Origin: Aphanomyces cochlioides
Lineage: Eukaryota > Oomycota > Saprolegniomycetes > Saprolegniales > Verrucalvaceae
Reading direction: 5' to 3'
Assembly: GCA_019828595.1 (NCBI GenBank)
Contig: JAHQRK010000009.1
Span: forward strand, 992,001-1,056,000
Length of the DNA: 64,000 bases
Below, piece after piece: positions 36,867 to 48,959 of this stretch (its first letter is position 1; each line of letters opens with the position of its first letter). The translations under genes and the position numbers were made by a program. The notes under the pieces were generated by a model. It saw only the letters and a program-made list of their open reading frames with translations. It did no database searches and was not told the DNA's origin.

Positions 36867-37573
36867 GGGTGCGTCTGGCAAAATTTCAAAATCAATATGC
36901 CATTTTCAGCCAAAATGGGATCAACGATTTATGGCATATTCAAAATGGAGGTATGGTGCACATCAGCTGAAGACAGCGAAATTTATATCCTAAAACCTAT
37001 CGCTATAAGTCCTTTGAAAGTGCATATTCAGGTATGTAAGACCACAAAATAGTTAGCGCTGGACAAGACGAAGAGAAGTTATCGCTTGGTTTTTCAATCC
37101 GATGAAAACTAAAAAAGTTATAGATATTTAACGTCTGTGCTTTGAACTGTATGGAGACTGGCATGAATTGGCCGTTCGGTCTATCTTGATGTTTGTATAC
37201 TTATTATATCCGGACATTTTATCCAGACATATTGGTGAGTTTAACCACTTGAGATCTAAATAACGTATAATACTTAATAGGTTAAACGCAAAAATCAGTA
37301 GGTCTAACTTATTAAGTCTACGTTATATAATAAAACCATGTGAATCAAATTGGCCAGAATGCAATCTACAGCTGATGTGCACCATAAAACCTCCATTTCG
37401 TAAAATGGCATTTTGGGAGCCTCCACTGAGTATATCCCAACCAAAAATATTGGATTTGGTGCAAAACTCTTTGACATAAACAAGTTCATATTTTGACCTA
37501 AATTATTGAATTTGGCCACAAAATGGCATTTTGGACCTATTTATTGTAATATTTTCGGTTGCCAGACGGGCCC
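36867..37573 (+). mobile_element. MITE-2, copy A, with a nested insertion
   Basis: Ends read GGGTGCGTCTGGCAA (left) and, inverted, GGGCCCGTCTGGCAA (right); TTA flanks both sides (36864-36866, 37574-37576). The 707 bp include a separate element at 36954-37384. Without it the unit matches copy B at 38766-39056. The spacer 36346-36866 to its left shows nothing else. Confidence 0.8.
36954..37384 (+). mobile_element. Nested MITE with TGGTGCACATCAGCTG ends
   Basis: 431 bp, inverted ends TGGTGCACATCAGCTG, inserted at a TA: the flanks GAGG-TA and TA-AAACC are joined as GAGGTAAAACC in the uninterrupted MITE-2 copy B near 38848. The ends match those of the large transposon at 57459-61423, so that family could mobilise it. 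Confidence 0.88.
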
Positions 37574-37608
37574 TTAAAAAAATAGGTCTTATTTATAAAA
37601 AATATTAA

Positions 37609-38177
37609 GGGCGGGTCTGGATGCCCATCAATTTTTTTATTCCATAAAACTGAAATGATATTTTGCAAAAAATTTCCAAAGTTCCAAATTCACAATTTAA
37701 AATGAAATAGTTGGAGAAATTTGTTATTTGTCTGGATGCTACAACTTGAGGCCGACAAGAAACTTCAACATAACCGGTACAGACGATTGTTGTCATACTA
37801 CTGTGTCAGTCTCTTCCGACCGGAAACTTTGAAATGAGCCAGAGATGAGCAAGGCTCGATCACTGTCGCTTCTCAGAGTGTTAAAACATGCAACAGTGAT
37901 AATATATAGTGTGTGCGTGTATTTTTGTAGAGATGACAAGCTGAATCTCAAGCTTGACTCGATCAGTGTGTTCATGACGAAAATATGTCATAAATAAAAT
38001 AGACCAATTTGGTCCATTTTTTTATGGCATAATTTGGCCAAAACTCCAGAAAATTGTGACAAAAAAATCTTTGAGAAGGTGGCATCCAGACAGTCAAAAT
38101 TGAAAATTATGACATATTTTGAATTATGGCATTTTTTGGCATTTTTATGCCATTTTTGGTGGCATCCAGACTCGCCC
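37609..38177 (-). mobile_element. MITE-1, copy B (inverted relative to copy A)
   Basis: 569 bp, near-identical over its length to the reverse complement of 23114-23685, with ends GGGCGGGTCTGGATGCC and TAA duplications at 37606-37608 and 38178-38180. Region 38181-38762 is AT-rich with no feature recognised. Confidence 0.88.
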
Positions 38178-38765
38178 TAAAACTTTTTTTAAATTACGTG
38201 ATTGTTGGTGTATACTATTTATAATAGTACAACATTTACAAAAGTTTCTTTAAGTTCCAAAATGTCTGACTTGTCGCTTAAAAAACTAACCAAGACATTT
38301 CCCATTGCGATTACTTTTCGTTGAAACTTATAGCTATAAGTACAGTCTACAGCTGAGAACAATGAAATCCAGGATTGAATGTGGTTTTTTTTAATGTAAA
38401 GTTAAAAGAAACTTCTAAAAACTCGGACTGTGACGTTGAAAAAACCAAACAAGACATGACAAAAGTTGATGTTTCTCGACATGAAGTGTTCCTAAGTACC
38501 TTGTCCTAAAATATCAAGCTTTGAATATCGTTTGGGAAGTGTGGGTTTTTTAGGTCGTTTTGCAAGTTTCTTTTTAGATTATATAATCCTAAAAGAATCC
38601 TCAAAAAGAATCTTGAAGAAACTTTTTTTAAATTTTGGGAATATTTTTTTTAATTATTGATAGTTTTATTAAAAGTCGTGAATTCCCGCATCTCCTTGGC
38701 TGAAACAGTTTGAAGCATGGATAATTTGCTGAATGGCCTTATCATACGTCAAATTCGTTGATTTA

Positions 38766-39056
38766 GGGTGCGTCTGGCAAAATTTCAAAATCAATATGCC
38801 ATTTTCAGCTAAGTTGGGATCAACGATTTATGGCATTTTCAAAATAGAGGTAAAACCTCCATCTCGTAAAATGGCATTTTGGGAGCCTCCAGTGAGTATA
38901 TCCCAACCAAAAATACTGGATTTGGTGCAAAACTCTCTGAGATAAACAAGTTCATATTTTGACCTCAATTATTGAATTTGGCCTAAAAATGGCATTTTGG
39001 GCCTACCCGGGTATTTATTGTACAGTAATATTTTCGGTTGCCAGACGGCCTTTGCC
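38766..39056 (+). mobile_element. MITE-2, copy B (uninterrupted)
   Basis: About 291 bp starting GGGTGCGTCTGGCAAAATTT and ending in the inverted CCAGACGG; TTA at 38763-38765 and 39057-39059. The right end carries a few changed bases. It supplies the empty site for the nested element in copy A. Confidence 0.75.
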
Positions 39057-39095
39057 TTAACTTTCCGCACGGAGTAGTATACCGCAATGCTTTCG

Positions 39096-39138
39096 CTTGT
39101 TGTAAATCACAACAAGCACTGTTGTGAATCACAACAAG
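39096..39138. repeat. Two adjacent small palindromes
   Basis: CTTGTTGT-AAATC-ACAACAAG followed four bases later by GTTGT-GAATC-ACAAC. Two tandem hairpin-forming palindromes sharing the same core; possibly a footprint of transposon activity next to MITE-2. Confidence 0.5.
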
Positions 39139-39371
39139 CAAAAGCAGTGCGTGTACTACTTTCCCTTCAGTTCGTTCACAACGTGCTGACGGGAAAGTGC
39201 AGTACACATGTCAAGGTTGTTCCCATTGAAGGTGGAAAAGCCATGAGGGAAAGAGAGGTAAGAGTGTGGATGCAATTTAACTTTCCAAAAGTGTTTCTAT
39301 CGTCCGTGGCATGGCTGGCACGAAGGTTTTGTTGAGTTCTTCATTCACAATTCGGACATCTGAGCTGCGTG

Positions 39372-40896
39372 ATGTCGGAGCGCGTATTCTTTGGGCTGCT
39401 TCTTGCCTTGGTTGTGCCCAGAGATGGGCAGAATATTATTTTTCACTATTCTCTATTTGAGTATTAGAGAATTATTATTCCATCCACCATCATGATGAAA
39501 TAAATAATTCGAATAATTCCTTGGTGGCTTGTACGCGCAAAATGAACTTGTTATCGATTACTAGCACTGACAATTCTTTTTCACTGTTGGGTGCTACACA
39601 TTGCCATTATTTGTCTATCCATTATATATCGCCATGACATCGTGGACATCCCACAATTTGCAGTTCGCTTGGAGGCAAAGTTGAGATTTAAGAGTCGGAG
39701 GCGGCCACGACGATCACCAAGAACATTCTTGGCGACCGAAATCAGTCGCTCATACATATTGGATGTCGAACACAGGAATGGCAATCGAAACACCTCGTGA
39801 TAGCGCTCGAAGGACCATTCATCATGATAGTTTGGAACAGTGGGAATTATTTGGAATATGTGAATTATTTATTTCTCTTTGACCAGCTAGAAAATAAATT
39901 ATTCCTGATAGAATATTTAAATAATTCTTTTCAGAATATATTTTGACACATCTCTGGTTGTGCCTGTTTGTACGGTTGTACTTGTGGCACTCGCGACAGC
40001 ATTGATACCGAGATGTCAACTGGACTTTCGAGGCAAACATGTCTTTATCACTGGTGGTAGTGAGGGTCTTGGCAGGTCGATCCAACTGGTTGGAGAAGGT
40101 GCCGACGTGACCATTGCAGCTCGCCGAAAGGAAGTGTTGGAATGAGTTGTCAGTGATGTAAATCGCTCCCATAACCCACGGCGTGGTCGCATTTTCTATC
40201 AAACAGCAGATGTAACTCAATATGAAGCGATTGCAGCCGCCGTAGCTGCTGCTACCGCCCATGTCGGTACTATCGATGTCGTTATTCCCTACGCTGGCAA
40301 AGGCCTCATGGGATGCATAAAGAATCATTCCATGGAAGTGCATCGCAAGGCTATGGATCTCAATTACTTTGGCACGCTCAATACAATCCATGCGATTTTG
40401 CCATCCATGCTCAAGCGATCTCAAGGAATCCTTTGTTTTGTCACAACGGGCGCTGCTATGACCAGCTACATTGGCCTCTCTACTTACTCACCGAGCAAAT
40501 ATGCAATCCGTGGTTTGGCCGATTGCTTGCGCAACGAACTGATTTCAAGTGGTATTTCCGTCCACATCGCATTTCCTGGTGTGATGGATACCCTTGGATA
40601 CACTGTATGATGAAGAATTACTGACAACCCCACGAGAGACAAGGGCAATTGAAGCCTCTGAGACGTTGTACCATCCTGACGTCGTGGCACGGGCGATTCT
40701 GCAAGATTTGAAGCGGGGCGAGTACAATTTATACGGGGGCGATCTGGGCATTCAGTTGCTCGGCATTCTCGCCAGTGGGATGGCCCCTCGATCCAATTCA
40801 GCGTTGGATATGTTGCTTTTCCCCATCGCTGTCATTGTGAGCTTCTTCGTTCGTGGTAATTGGACCAAGCAAGCCCTCGGCCACAACAAGACATAA
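39372..40896 (+). pseudogene. KDSR pseudogene interrupted by a hAT MITE
   Basis: Inverted paralogue of the KDSR gene at 35359-36345. The frame starts at ATG 39372 (MSERVFFGLLLAL), is split by an insertion at 39419-39956, and resumes through TGGSEGLG and YSPSKYAIRGLADCLRNEL to RGNWTKQALGHNKT. Lesions seen: the insertion, loss of two codons after GLGR, an in-frame TGA at about 40143, and a frameshift near 40604 after DTLGY. The rest aligns codon by codon with the intact gene. Intronless like the parent. Confidence 0.88.
39419..39956 (+). mobile_element. hAT MITE inside the KDSR pseudogene
   Basis: 538 bp with ends CAGAGATGGGCA and, inverted, CAGAGATGTGTCA. The 8-bp direct repeat GTTGTGCC flanks it (39411-39418 and 39957-39964). 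Very AT-rich interior with ATTATT repeats; no coding capacity. Its ends differ from those of the hAT at 897, so it is another family. Confidence 0.88.
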
Positions 40897-41149
40897 CCAT
40901 TTCCCCCCCTGTGGTATATATTGCCTGCATGTTACGTTCTTGCACCCACCAGGTTCATTTCAAAATTTAAATTTAGAAGTGTCTTTCCGGATAACGACAA
41001 TATGCGCATCTTCATGGAGAATGGATTACTTCCGGCTTCATAAAGACATAAGTCAAGGACGTGGTAGTTTATGGCACTTGAGATAACACGTCGTCGTTAT
41101 GAGGGTTGCCGTTGGGGCAGTTGCGAGCTTGACTGACCAAGTAGGAATC

Positions 41150-41157
41150 ATCCGGAT
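41150..41157 (+). promoter_or_regulatory. ATCCGGAT upstream of topoisomerase II
   Basis: A full palindrome 137 bp before the ATG at 41295; a weaker TTCCGGAT is at 40985. The region 40897-41294 holds nothing else recognisable. Confidence 0.4.
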
Positions 41158-41294
41158 AAAGTGGAAAATCCCTATCCCTTGAAAATCCCGCTGGAACAGT
41201 TTGAAAATCGAATTTTGTGCCCTTTGATGGAGGTCCGAGATCGTCCTGTCTCGTTTTCATTTGACGATAGGTGGAGAAGAAGACGAAGCCCCGC

Positions 41295-44200
41295 ATGCCG
41301 TTAGGAGAATTGTCGTCGAGTGAAGTGAATGAACGTGGACTGACGGTCGAGCAAATCTACCAGAAAAAGTCGCAGCTCGAACACATCTTGCTCCGTCCAG
41401 ACACTTATGGTGAGATCCCAAGAAAGGACAGGTCTTTTACGATGAATTCTAGTCGGCTCAATTGAGCCTGTCCAGCAAGCTATGTGGGTTTATGATGACG
41501 AGGAAAAGAAGATGGTTTTGAAAAAGATTACGATCTGTCCTGGCCTGTACAAGATCTTTGACGAAATTATTGTCAATGCGTGCGATAACAAACAGCGCGA
41601 CAGTTCCATGGACACGCTAAAAGTGACAATTGATGCTGAAAAAGGAGAAATCAGTGTGTGGAATAACGGACGAGGTATCCCTGTTGTCATGCACAAGGAA
41701 CACAACGTTTATGTGCCCGAATTGATTTTTGGACATTTGCTCACCGGCAGTAACTTTGACGACAACAAGAAAAAGACAACAGGTGGTCGTAATGGTTATG
41801 GCGCAAAGCTAGCCAATATTTTCTCAAAAGAATTTGTTGTCGAGACTGCAAGTCAAGAACATGGCAAGAGATATCGCCAAGTCTTTTCCGACAACATGAG
41901 CGTTAAAGGCACTCCCAAGATTACTTCTTGGTCGAAAAAAGATTTCACGTGCATTACATTCAGGCCCGATTTTGAGCGCTTCCAAATGACTGGTTTGGAC
42001 GAAGATATTGTCTCCCTGTTCAAAAAACGAGTTTACGACATTGCTGGGGTTACAGACAAGACCTTGAACGTCTACTTAAACGAAGAAAAAATATCGGTCA
42101 AGTCCTTTTCCCAATACGTCGCTTTGTATGGATCAGAAGACGTTATATTTGACAAGCCGGATGAACGATGGCAAGTCGGCTTGGGTATCAGTGACGATGG
42201 ATTTCAGCAAGTCAGTTTTGTCAATGGAATTTGCACAACCAAGGGTGGACAGCACGTAAACTATTTGGCTGATCAAATCGCCAACAAACTTATCGCTGTT
42301 GTGAAGAAAAAGAACAAGGGGGAAGCCGTGAAACTAGCGTACGTAAAAAATCACATGTTTTTATACGTGAGCGCATTGATCGACAACCCAGCGTTTGACT
42401 CGCAGGTATATTGGACAAGTAATCTTCTTTAAAATTATTATTTATGTAGACAAAAGAGACTTTGACAACACGTCCGCCGTCGTTTGGCTCGACATACACC
42501 TTGAGCGACAAATTCCTAAAAGCAGGTATGAAATCTATGTCAAGGTTAGCTAAACAATTCATCTCCAGTGGAAAAAAGTGGTCTAGTTGAAAGAATCTTG
42601 TCCTTTGCAAAATTTAAGCAGACTGCTGAGCTGAAAAAGACAGCTGGGGGAAAGAAAACGAAGCTGACTGGTATCTCAAAATTGGATGATGCCAATTTTG
42701 CTGGCAGTGCAAAAGGACAAGATTGTACACTTATTCTGACTGAAGGTGATTCTGCTAAAGCTTTAGCTATGAGTGGTCTTGCCGTCGTTGGCCGCGACTA
42801 TTACGGTGTTTTCCCTTTAAAGGGTAAATTGCTTAATGTGCGTGAAGCCGCACACAGTGCCATCTTGAAAAACGAAGAAATTCAAAATATTGTGAAAATT
42901 CTTGGCTTGAAATATGGACAAACCTACGAATCAACAAAAGCATTGCGCTATGGTCATCTCATGATCATGGCAGATCAAGATCATGACGGAAGTCACATCA
43001 AGGGATTGGTGATAAACTTTATCCATCACTTTTGGCCTTCATTGATGGGCTTGGACAATTTCGTTCAAGAATTCATTACACCGATTGTAAAGGCAACAAA
43101 GGTACTAATCAATATGAGATCGCTGTCTGATAAACTGTTTTAGGGCTCTCGTAGTGAAGTATTTTACACCATTCCAGAATATGAGGCTTGGCGTAACCAG
43201 ATGAACAATGCCAAGGGATGGTACATCAAGTATTATAAGGGTTTGGGAACAAGCAAACCTGAAGAAGCAAGAGAATACTTTAGTGATTTGAACACCCACC
43301 AAATCGGATTCACGTACACTGGTGATGCTGATGGCGATGCAATTGATATGGCTTTTTCAAAGAAACGCGTGGAAGATCGTAAAGAGTGGCTTCGTGGATT
43401 TGTACCCGGAACCTATGTCGACTACGCAGTCCAAGATATGCCGTATACAGAGTATGTCGTTATTCCACATGTGATTGTGCTTATGTTGGGATAGATTTGT
43501 GAACAAGGAACTCATTCTGTTTTCCATGGCAGATAATGTCCGTTCCATTCCATCCGTGGTAGATGGTTTTAAGCCATCCCAACGAAAAGTTCTTTTTTCA
43601 TGCTTCAAACGCAACCTCAAGGTCAGTGCCAGGCGGTTAATATCGTCTGAAATTATTGTTGGTAGAAAGAAATCAAAGTCGCACAATTGTCGGGGTACAT
43701 TTCAGAACACTCCGCGTACCATCATGGTGAAGTCAATTTACAAGGAACAATTGTTGGTATGGCTCAAAACTTTGTGGGCAGCAACAACATCAACTTATTA
43801 TCTCCAAACGGCCAGTTTGGTACTCGATTAATGGGTGGGAAAGATGCAGCCAGTGCTCGTTACATTTTCACAAACTTGGAACCAATTACTCGACTGATTT
43901 TCAATCCTCTCGATGATGGTATTTTAACATATTTGGAAGATGAAGGCCAATCAATTGAACCTCAGTGGTACATGCCAACCATTCCTATGGCATTGGTGAA
44001 TGGAAGTGAAGGTATTGGTACCGGTTGGTCTTGCGGCATTCCAAACTACGATCCATTGGCCATCATTGAAAATTTACGCCGTCGTATACAAGCTGAGCCA
44101 ATGGAACCAATGTCTCCATTTTATCGAGGATTCAAGGGAACCATTGTCCAAAAGGGCAGCAGTGACAACTTCTTGGTTCAAGGCGTATACGAGGTTGTCG

Positions 44201-46053
44201 ACGATAGCACAATTGTCATTTCGGAACTACCTGTCAAATCATGGACTCAAACCTACAAGCAATTCCTTGAAATACTTTTGGAAGCAGGTGTAATCAAAGA
44301 TTTCAAGGAAAATCATACCGACACCACTGTCCTCTTCACGGTCAACTTGACTCCAGAATCCCTGGCATCAATCCAGCAAGCTCCAGGTGGAATTGTAAAA
44401 AAATTCAAGCTCGAATCTTCCTTGGCGACCTCCAATATGCATTTGTTTGACTCAAACGGCCAAATAAAGCATTACAATTCGCCTTTGGACATCATTGAGG
44501 AGTTCTATGCATTACGCCTTGAATACTACGGTTTGCGAAAAGCCTCAATCCTGAAAAAGCTGGAACATGAGATTCTTGTGCTGTCGAACAGAGTCCGTTT
44601 CATTTTGGCCGTGATTGAAGGCAGTCTGATTGTAAACAATCGAAAGAAGAAGGACCTGCTTGAAGAATTGCGACAACAGAAGTTTGATCCGATGCCGAAG
44701 AAGCCTGCTCCAATAGTCGCTGCAGATGACAATGAACCACAAGAAGCTGACGATGATGCAAATGACGTATCGAGCAAGTAAGTTAATTGTTTATAACGTC
44801 TCAGTTAATGACTCTGCAGGGACTACGACTATTTGCTTGCTATGCCTTTGTGGAGCTTGACTGCTGAACGTGTTGAAAGCTTGCGAAATGACTTAGAAGC
44901 GAAGAATAATGAGTGTGATTCCATATTCGCTACTAGTTTGGAGCAAATGTGGCTCAAAGATTTGGATGATTTAGTTGTCGGGTTGGCCAAGGACGAAGAA
45001 AATCGTTTGGCTCAAGAAGAAACAACAAAAAAACAAGCATCGAAAGCGAAGGCCACCAAGGGGCGACCAATTAAGCGCAAACCAGCCGCCAAAAAGCGCC
45101 CCCTCGATTCTGATAACGATTCTGGCTCGGATTTTGAGGTGTCAAAACCTAAAGCAAAAAAGGCAAATGCTGGCGAACCGAAACCTAAACCGGCCAGCTC
45201 AAACTCTACTTGGAAAAAGCCAGTCGAAGCCAAACCTGTCAAGGAAAATGCCACGAAATCCAAAGCTGAGAAAAAGCCACCAAATACAACAATTAAATCT
45301 GAAAAGCCTTCAGCAACAATAGTCAAGACTGAAAAGAAGCAGACCAAAATTTTCAGTCTGTTTGAAAAGAAGAAACCAGTTGCTGTTGAATCTAGCGACG
45401 ACGAGGAAGTTTTATCTTTGGCTGAGCGATTAAAGCGGCGTGCAATGGCTGAAACGAAGGCTGACTCAGACGAGGACGACGTATTCAGTGCTCCAAAAGA
45501 AGACAGCAAACCGACCACGACGAACTTAGCTTCAGACGAAGACGATGATGAATTTGCATTCGCATCAAAGAAAGCCGTGGCTGCCAAACCCACAAAAGCT
45601 TCAACTGCGACTTCTGGATCAGTACCGAAGAAGCCACGTGTTGCCAAACCAAAGGTCGCTAAAAAATCTGCGTCTCAAGATTCTGACGACGAATTTAACT
45701 TTTCTGGTGAAGAAACAGGTAAGAAGGCAGTGTCCAAACCAAAGGCAGCGCCAAAAGCCAAAATAACCAAAGCACCAGCCAAACCAAGTGGTAAGTCCCC
45801 TTTTGATGCACAAAGCATGACATCAATAGCTCCCGCGTCCAAGCCCAAAAAGCAAAAGAAAGAAACTTGGAGCGACGACGAATCGAGCGAAAATGACGAA
45901 GATGACGACGAAAATGACAATGCGCCAGTAGAGAAAAAAGAACGCCCAGGGCGTACAGCCAGAGCAACGAAACAAATCGTGTATGCGGCAGAATCTTCAG
46001 AAGAAGAGCAAGAAGACGCGAGCGATTTTGAAATGGCGGAAGACTCGGATTAA
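41295..46053 (+). CDS. TOP2: DNA topoisomerase II
   Basis: Eight exons: 41295-41409, 41453-42405, 42450-42525, 42569-43101, 43144-43451, 43495-43621, 43666-44777, 44820-46053; 1485 residues. The enzyme passes one DNA duplex through another in the nucleus. ATPase domain: VNACDNKQRD, WNNGRGIPV, GGRNGYGAKL. TOPRIM: LTEGDSAKALA and DQDHDGSHIKG. Winged-helix/tower: SIPSVVDGFKPSQRKVLF, and the catalytic Tyr in SARYIFTNLEPITR. The last 370 residues are Lys/Glu/Ser-rich with repeated SDDE motifs and KKP blocks, a typical regulated tail likely targeted by kinases and carrying nuclear signals. All catalytic residues are intact. Confidence 0.95.
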
Positions 46054-46223
46054 AACGTTTAACATTTGCATCCTCTTTACTTGCATGACGCCACGTGTGT
46101 CGATGCGATTGGGCGAAAACCCTTCAAAGTTCGAGCCAGACTCGGTTTGCTATCCTTCGAAATCGAACTTAAACGAGTTATTAAATCCTTGGGTGGAAAG
46201 TCAGTCTGTGAAGCTCCTCGACC

Positions 46224-47288
46224 ATGGCGACACCTGCGCTTTCTATCGACACACAGCATGATGACATGATCGTACGATGCGACAAGGGGAATAATGTTGC
46301 TGACTGACCTTCTTGCTCTGTGTAGCATGATGCTCAATTGGATTATTACGGCAAACGTCTCGCCACGTGCTCGTCCGACCGAACGATTAAAGTCTACGAT
46401 GTCACGCACGACGCTCAACACAGCAATGAACAAGTGCTCGCAGGGTATTTAGCTCAAGAAACTTGGTGTGGCATGCATAATGTTGTGTAGACATGAAGGA
46501 CCAGTGTGGCAAGTCAGCTGGGCGCATCCAAAGTTTGGAACGCTCCTTGCGTCCTGCTCGTACGACGGCAAAGTGATCATCTTCAAGGAAGCTCAATTGG
46601 GCAAGTGGTCCCAAATTCACGTCCATGCATTCCACCAAGGATCTGGTATGTCCATCGACTCAACTACATATCTGACGAACTGACTCCAGTGAACTCGATT
46701 GCTTGGGCACCTTACGAATACGGGCTCAGCCTTGCCTGCGCTTCTGCTGACGGCAAAGTCTCCATCTTGACCCATACAGCCGCTGAAGGCTGGACCACGA
46801 GCTACTTTCAAGATAGCACACTTGGCTGCAATGCAGTGAGCTGGGCTCCTTTCCACAGTTCAGGCCGCCAAGGAAAGCGCTTGGTCACAGCTTCATGTGA
46901 CAACTCAGTCAAGATTTGGTTCCTCGCCGACGGAGCGACTGAATGGGTCAAGGAAGATTTGCAGCAATCCACTCCTCACCACGCCGACTGGGTGCGTGAC
47001 GTCGCTTGGGCTCCATCGACTGGTGCGCCCATCAACATTATTGCCAGCGCTTCGGAAGATCGTACAGTCGCCATTTGGACGCAAATCAACGATGAACGAT
47101 GGACCAAGGAAGTGCTCCACACATTTGACGCTCCCGTTTGGCGTGTTAGCTGGTCGATCACGGGCAACGTCCTTGCTGTGTCGTCTGGCGATCACAAAGT
47201 TACTTTGTGGAAGGAATCGCTCGACAAGAAGTGGAACCAAATTTCGTCCGTGGATGAAGTCGGCACGTTGCACCAAGCCAAGGAGTAA
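46224..47288 (+). CDS. SEC13: SEC13 (COPII coat and nucleoporin WD protein)
   Basis: Four exons: 46224-46271, 46326-46444, 46491-46645, 46690-47288; 306 residues, usual for the family. Six WD blades; characteristic strings are [54 protein letters not shown] cut by an intron before [29 protein letters not shown], and [30 protein letters not shown]13 pairs with SEC31 in COPII coats and with NUP145C in the pore. Ends 28 bp from the convergent exosome gene. Confidence 0.95.
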
Positions 47289-47316
47289 TAGACGAGTGTG
47301 TTGTCATTAATACATT

Positions 47317-48263
47317 CTAATCGCTACTTTGACTCTTCAAGAGCGCAGCAAATTGCGCCGATCGATCCTTTGCTGCTTGGATGCACTGATGCAAAGTTGC
47401 AGGGGATAGAGGCTGGCCGCCAGCTTTGTAAACGCCAGCAAATTCGCCATCGGTCGTGTAGAGAATGCTAAAAGACGACGAGAGATGCTCCTCTTCTTGG
47501 GCTGTTGGATCCACCACGAGGTGCGTGCGGTATTCCCCAAACGAGGTCGAGATCAAGGTTTGATGCAGTGGGAAAGGCGAGTTGGCCGTCTGGTCTATCG
47601 AAAGTGCGATGAGGGACAGAGCAAATTGTGTAGATACCTTCAGCTAAGGATACAATCGAGTCTGGCGCGATGGAAATGGCTGGGATTTTCAGCTTGGAAA
47701 GCACTGCCATTGTCGCAAGCATGGCTGTGTCCATCGCGTTGCCATCATGATCGAGAAATGTCACTTCAACCAAGAGCTTCCAAGCACTCTTGCCGCGTTC
47801 GATGCAGCAATCTCTCAGGTCAATGCACTTGGAGCTACGCCAGGCCATCTAAAATGTTATATTGTCGTCGTGGCGTACCTCAAGAGTGTGCGTGTCAAAT
47901 AGCTGCTCAAGCTTTGTGCTTCATCTGTAGTTCGTTGTGTTGAAAACTTGCTAGCGCAGACGCCTGCCAATAGAACCTGCAAATCTTCACATTTGTCAAT
48001 ACACTCGATGTCTACTGCCAAGTCATACCAATTTCACCTTGATCGGGTGTTGCCAACGCTGGCGTGCCGACTGCCAATTTGACAGTCGCCAATGCGCTGG
48101 AGGTTCCGATCTTCACCAAGCAGGCTCCTGACTGTGTCCAATTGATGCTGACAGGGCGCGGTTGCATAAGCTTGCGTGCATCTGGCCGAATTCCCGAGTC
48201 GAAGCACTTGGCAATAAATTCTTCAGGATACAGTCGCTCGAACAGCTCCGCTTTCGCCTCCAT
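47317..48263 (-). CDS. EXOSC8: Exosome RNase PH-like subunit RRP43/EXOSC8
   Basis: Four exons: 48029-48263, 47879-47984, 47638-47834, 47317-47594; 271 residues. A structural ring subunit of the nuclear/cytoplasmic RNA exosome. Motifs: FERLYPEEFIAKCFDSGIRPDAR, SALVKIG-like start of the RNase PH fold (SGACLVKIGTSSALATVKL), ALATPDQGEI, TTDEAQSLSSYL, CIERGKSAWKLLVEVTFLDHDGNAMD, and YRTHLVVDPTAQEEEHLSSSF, all in the order of RRP43. The second exon junction was set at AG followed by CTCC because it keeps the IERGK frame. Phosphorolytic residues are absent, as expected for this subunit. Confidence 0.9.
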
Positions 48264-48320
48264 GATCGAAATCGATTCGTTGCGATGCAATTATTGGTCC
48301 TAACCAATGACGGATAAAAT

Positions 48321-48328
48321 ATCCGGAA
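48321..48328 (-). promoter_or_regulatory. ATCCGGAA upstream of EXOSC8
   Basis: One-base variant of the ATCCGGAT word, 58 bp upstream of the minus-strand ATG at 48263. Confidence 0.3.
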
Positions 48329-48555
48329 ACAATCCTGGCTAACAAGCAAAACTCCAGCGTCTTGCGTGTTCATCCAGCCGGGGGATTTCGGCGCTATTTC
48401 TTCTCCTTTTTATGATATGAAAGTTGTCCATATTCCAAAAGCCTGTATGAAATCCTGGCGAGCGCGTGACGACGAAATTAGCTAAAGCTTTCCTGACACC
48501 AAATGAACTTTGCGCAAATCTAAAGCAATTGGTACTATAATTTTTGCACAATTGT

Positions 48556-48649
48556 CGCCCCGCCTTTGTGGCTCAGTGGTAGAGCATCTGTCTTGTAAAC
48601 AGAAGGTCCCCGGTTCAATCCCGGGCGGAGGCATCTTCTCGCGAGGCAC
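48556..48649 (+). repeat. 94-bp inverted repeat, left arm (contains tRNA-Thr)
   Basis: Identical over 94 bp to the reverse complement of 50330-50423. Beyond the tRNA it includes CGCCCC upstream and TCTTCTCGCGAGGCAC downstream; identity stops outside these limits. Confidence 0.9.
48562..48633 (+). tRNA. tRNA-Thr, anticodon TGT
   Basis: 72 nt, no intron. Acceptor arms GCCTTTG and CGGAGGC pair with two G-T wobbles, D-loop box GGCTCAGTGGT, anticodon stem CTGTC/ACAG around TTGTAAA, T-arm CCCGGTTCAATCCCGGG, discriminator A. A T5 run at 48651 can serve as polymerase III terminator. Confidence 0.95.
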
Positions 48650-48959
48650 CTCTTTTTAACACCCTAGAAGTCCCGCCTAAGGGGGAAGCTCTGGGCGATG
48701 GAAGGTTTCGGGGCTTTACGAGGCAGCGAGGTCTTAGCGAATTTCTTTTTTTGCTATCGATTTGGAGAGTGGAGCGCTCTGCACGGATCGAGGCGGCTGG
48801 TCAGTCTTAGTCGATGTACTATCCCACGAGTATCAGAAGTTCTGAGTCTGATACGAGTTTAATCAGTCTCTGAGTCAAGGTTGCCACTTGTTCCAGCGTT
48901 CATGAAGTGGCTGCGACATTGTGGTGATTGCTCGTCAAAGCTGAATAGGATGTAACGCT

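Noticed and set aside
39822..40424. Minus-strand frame of 200 codons
   Set aside because: Antisense of the KDSR pseudogene and hAT MITE.
45012..45647. Long antisense frame in TOP2
   Set aside because: Shadow of the low-complexity Lys/Ser tail of topoisomerase II.
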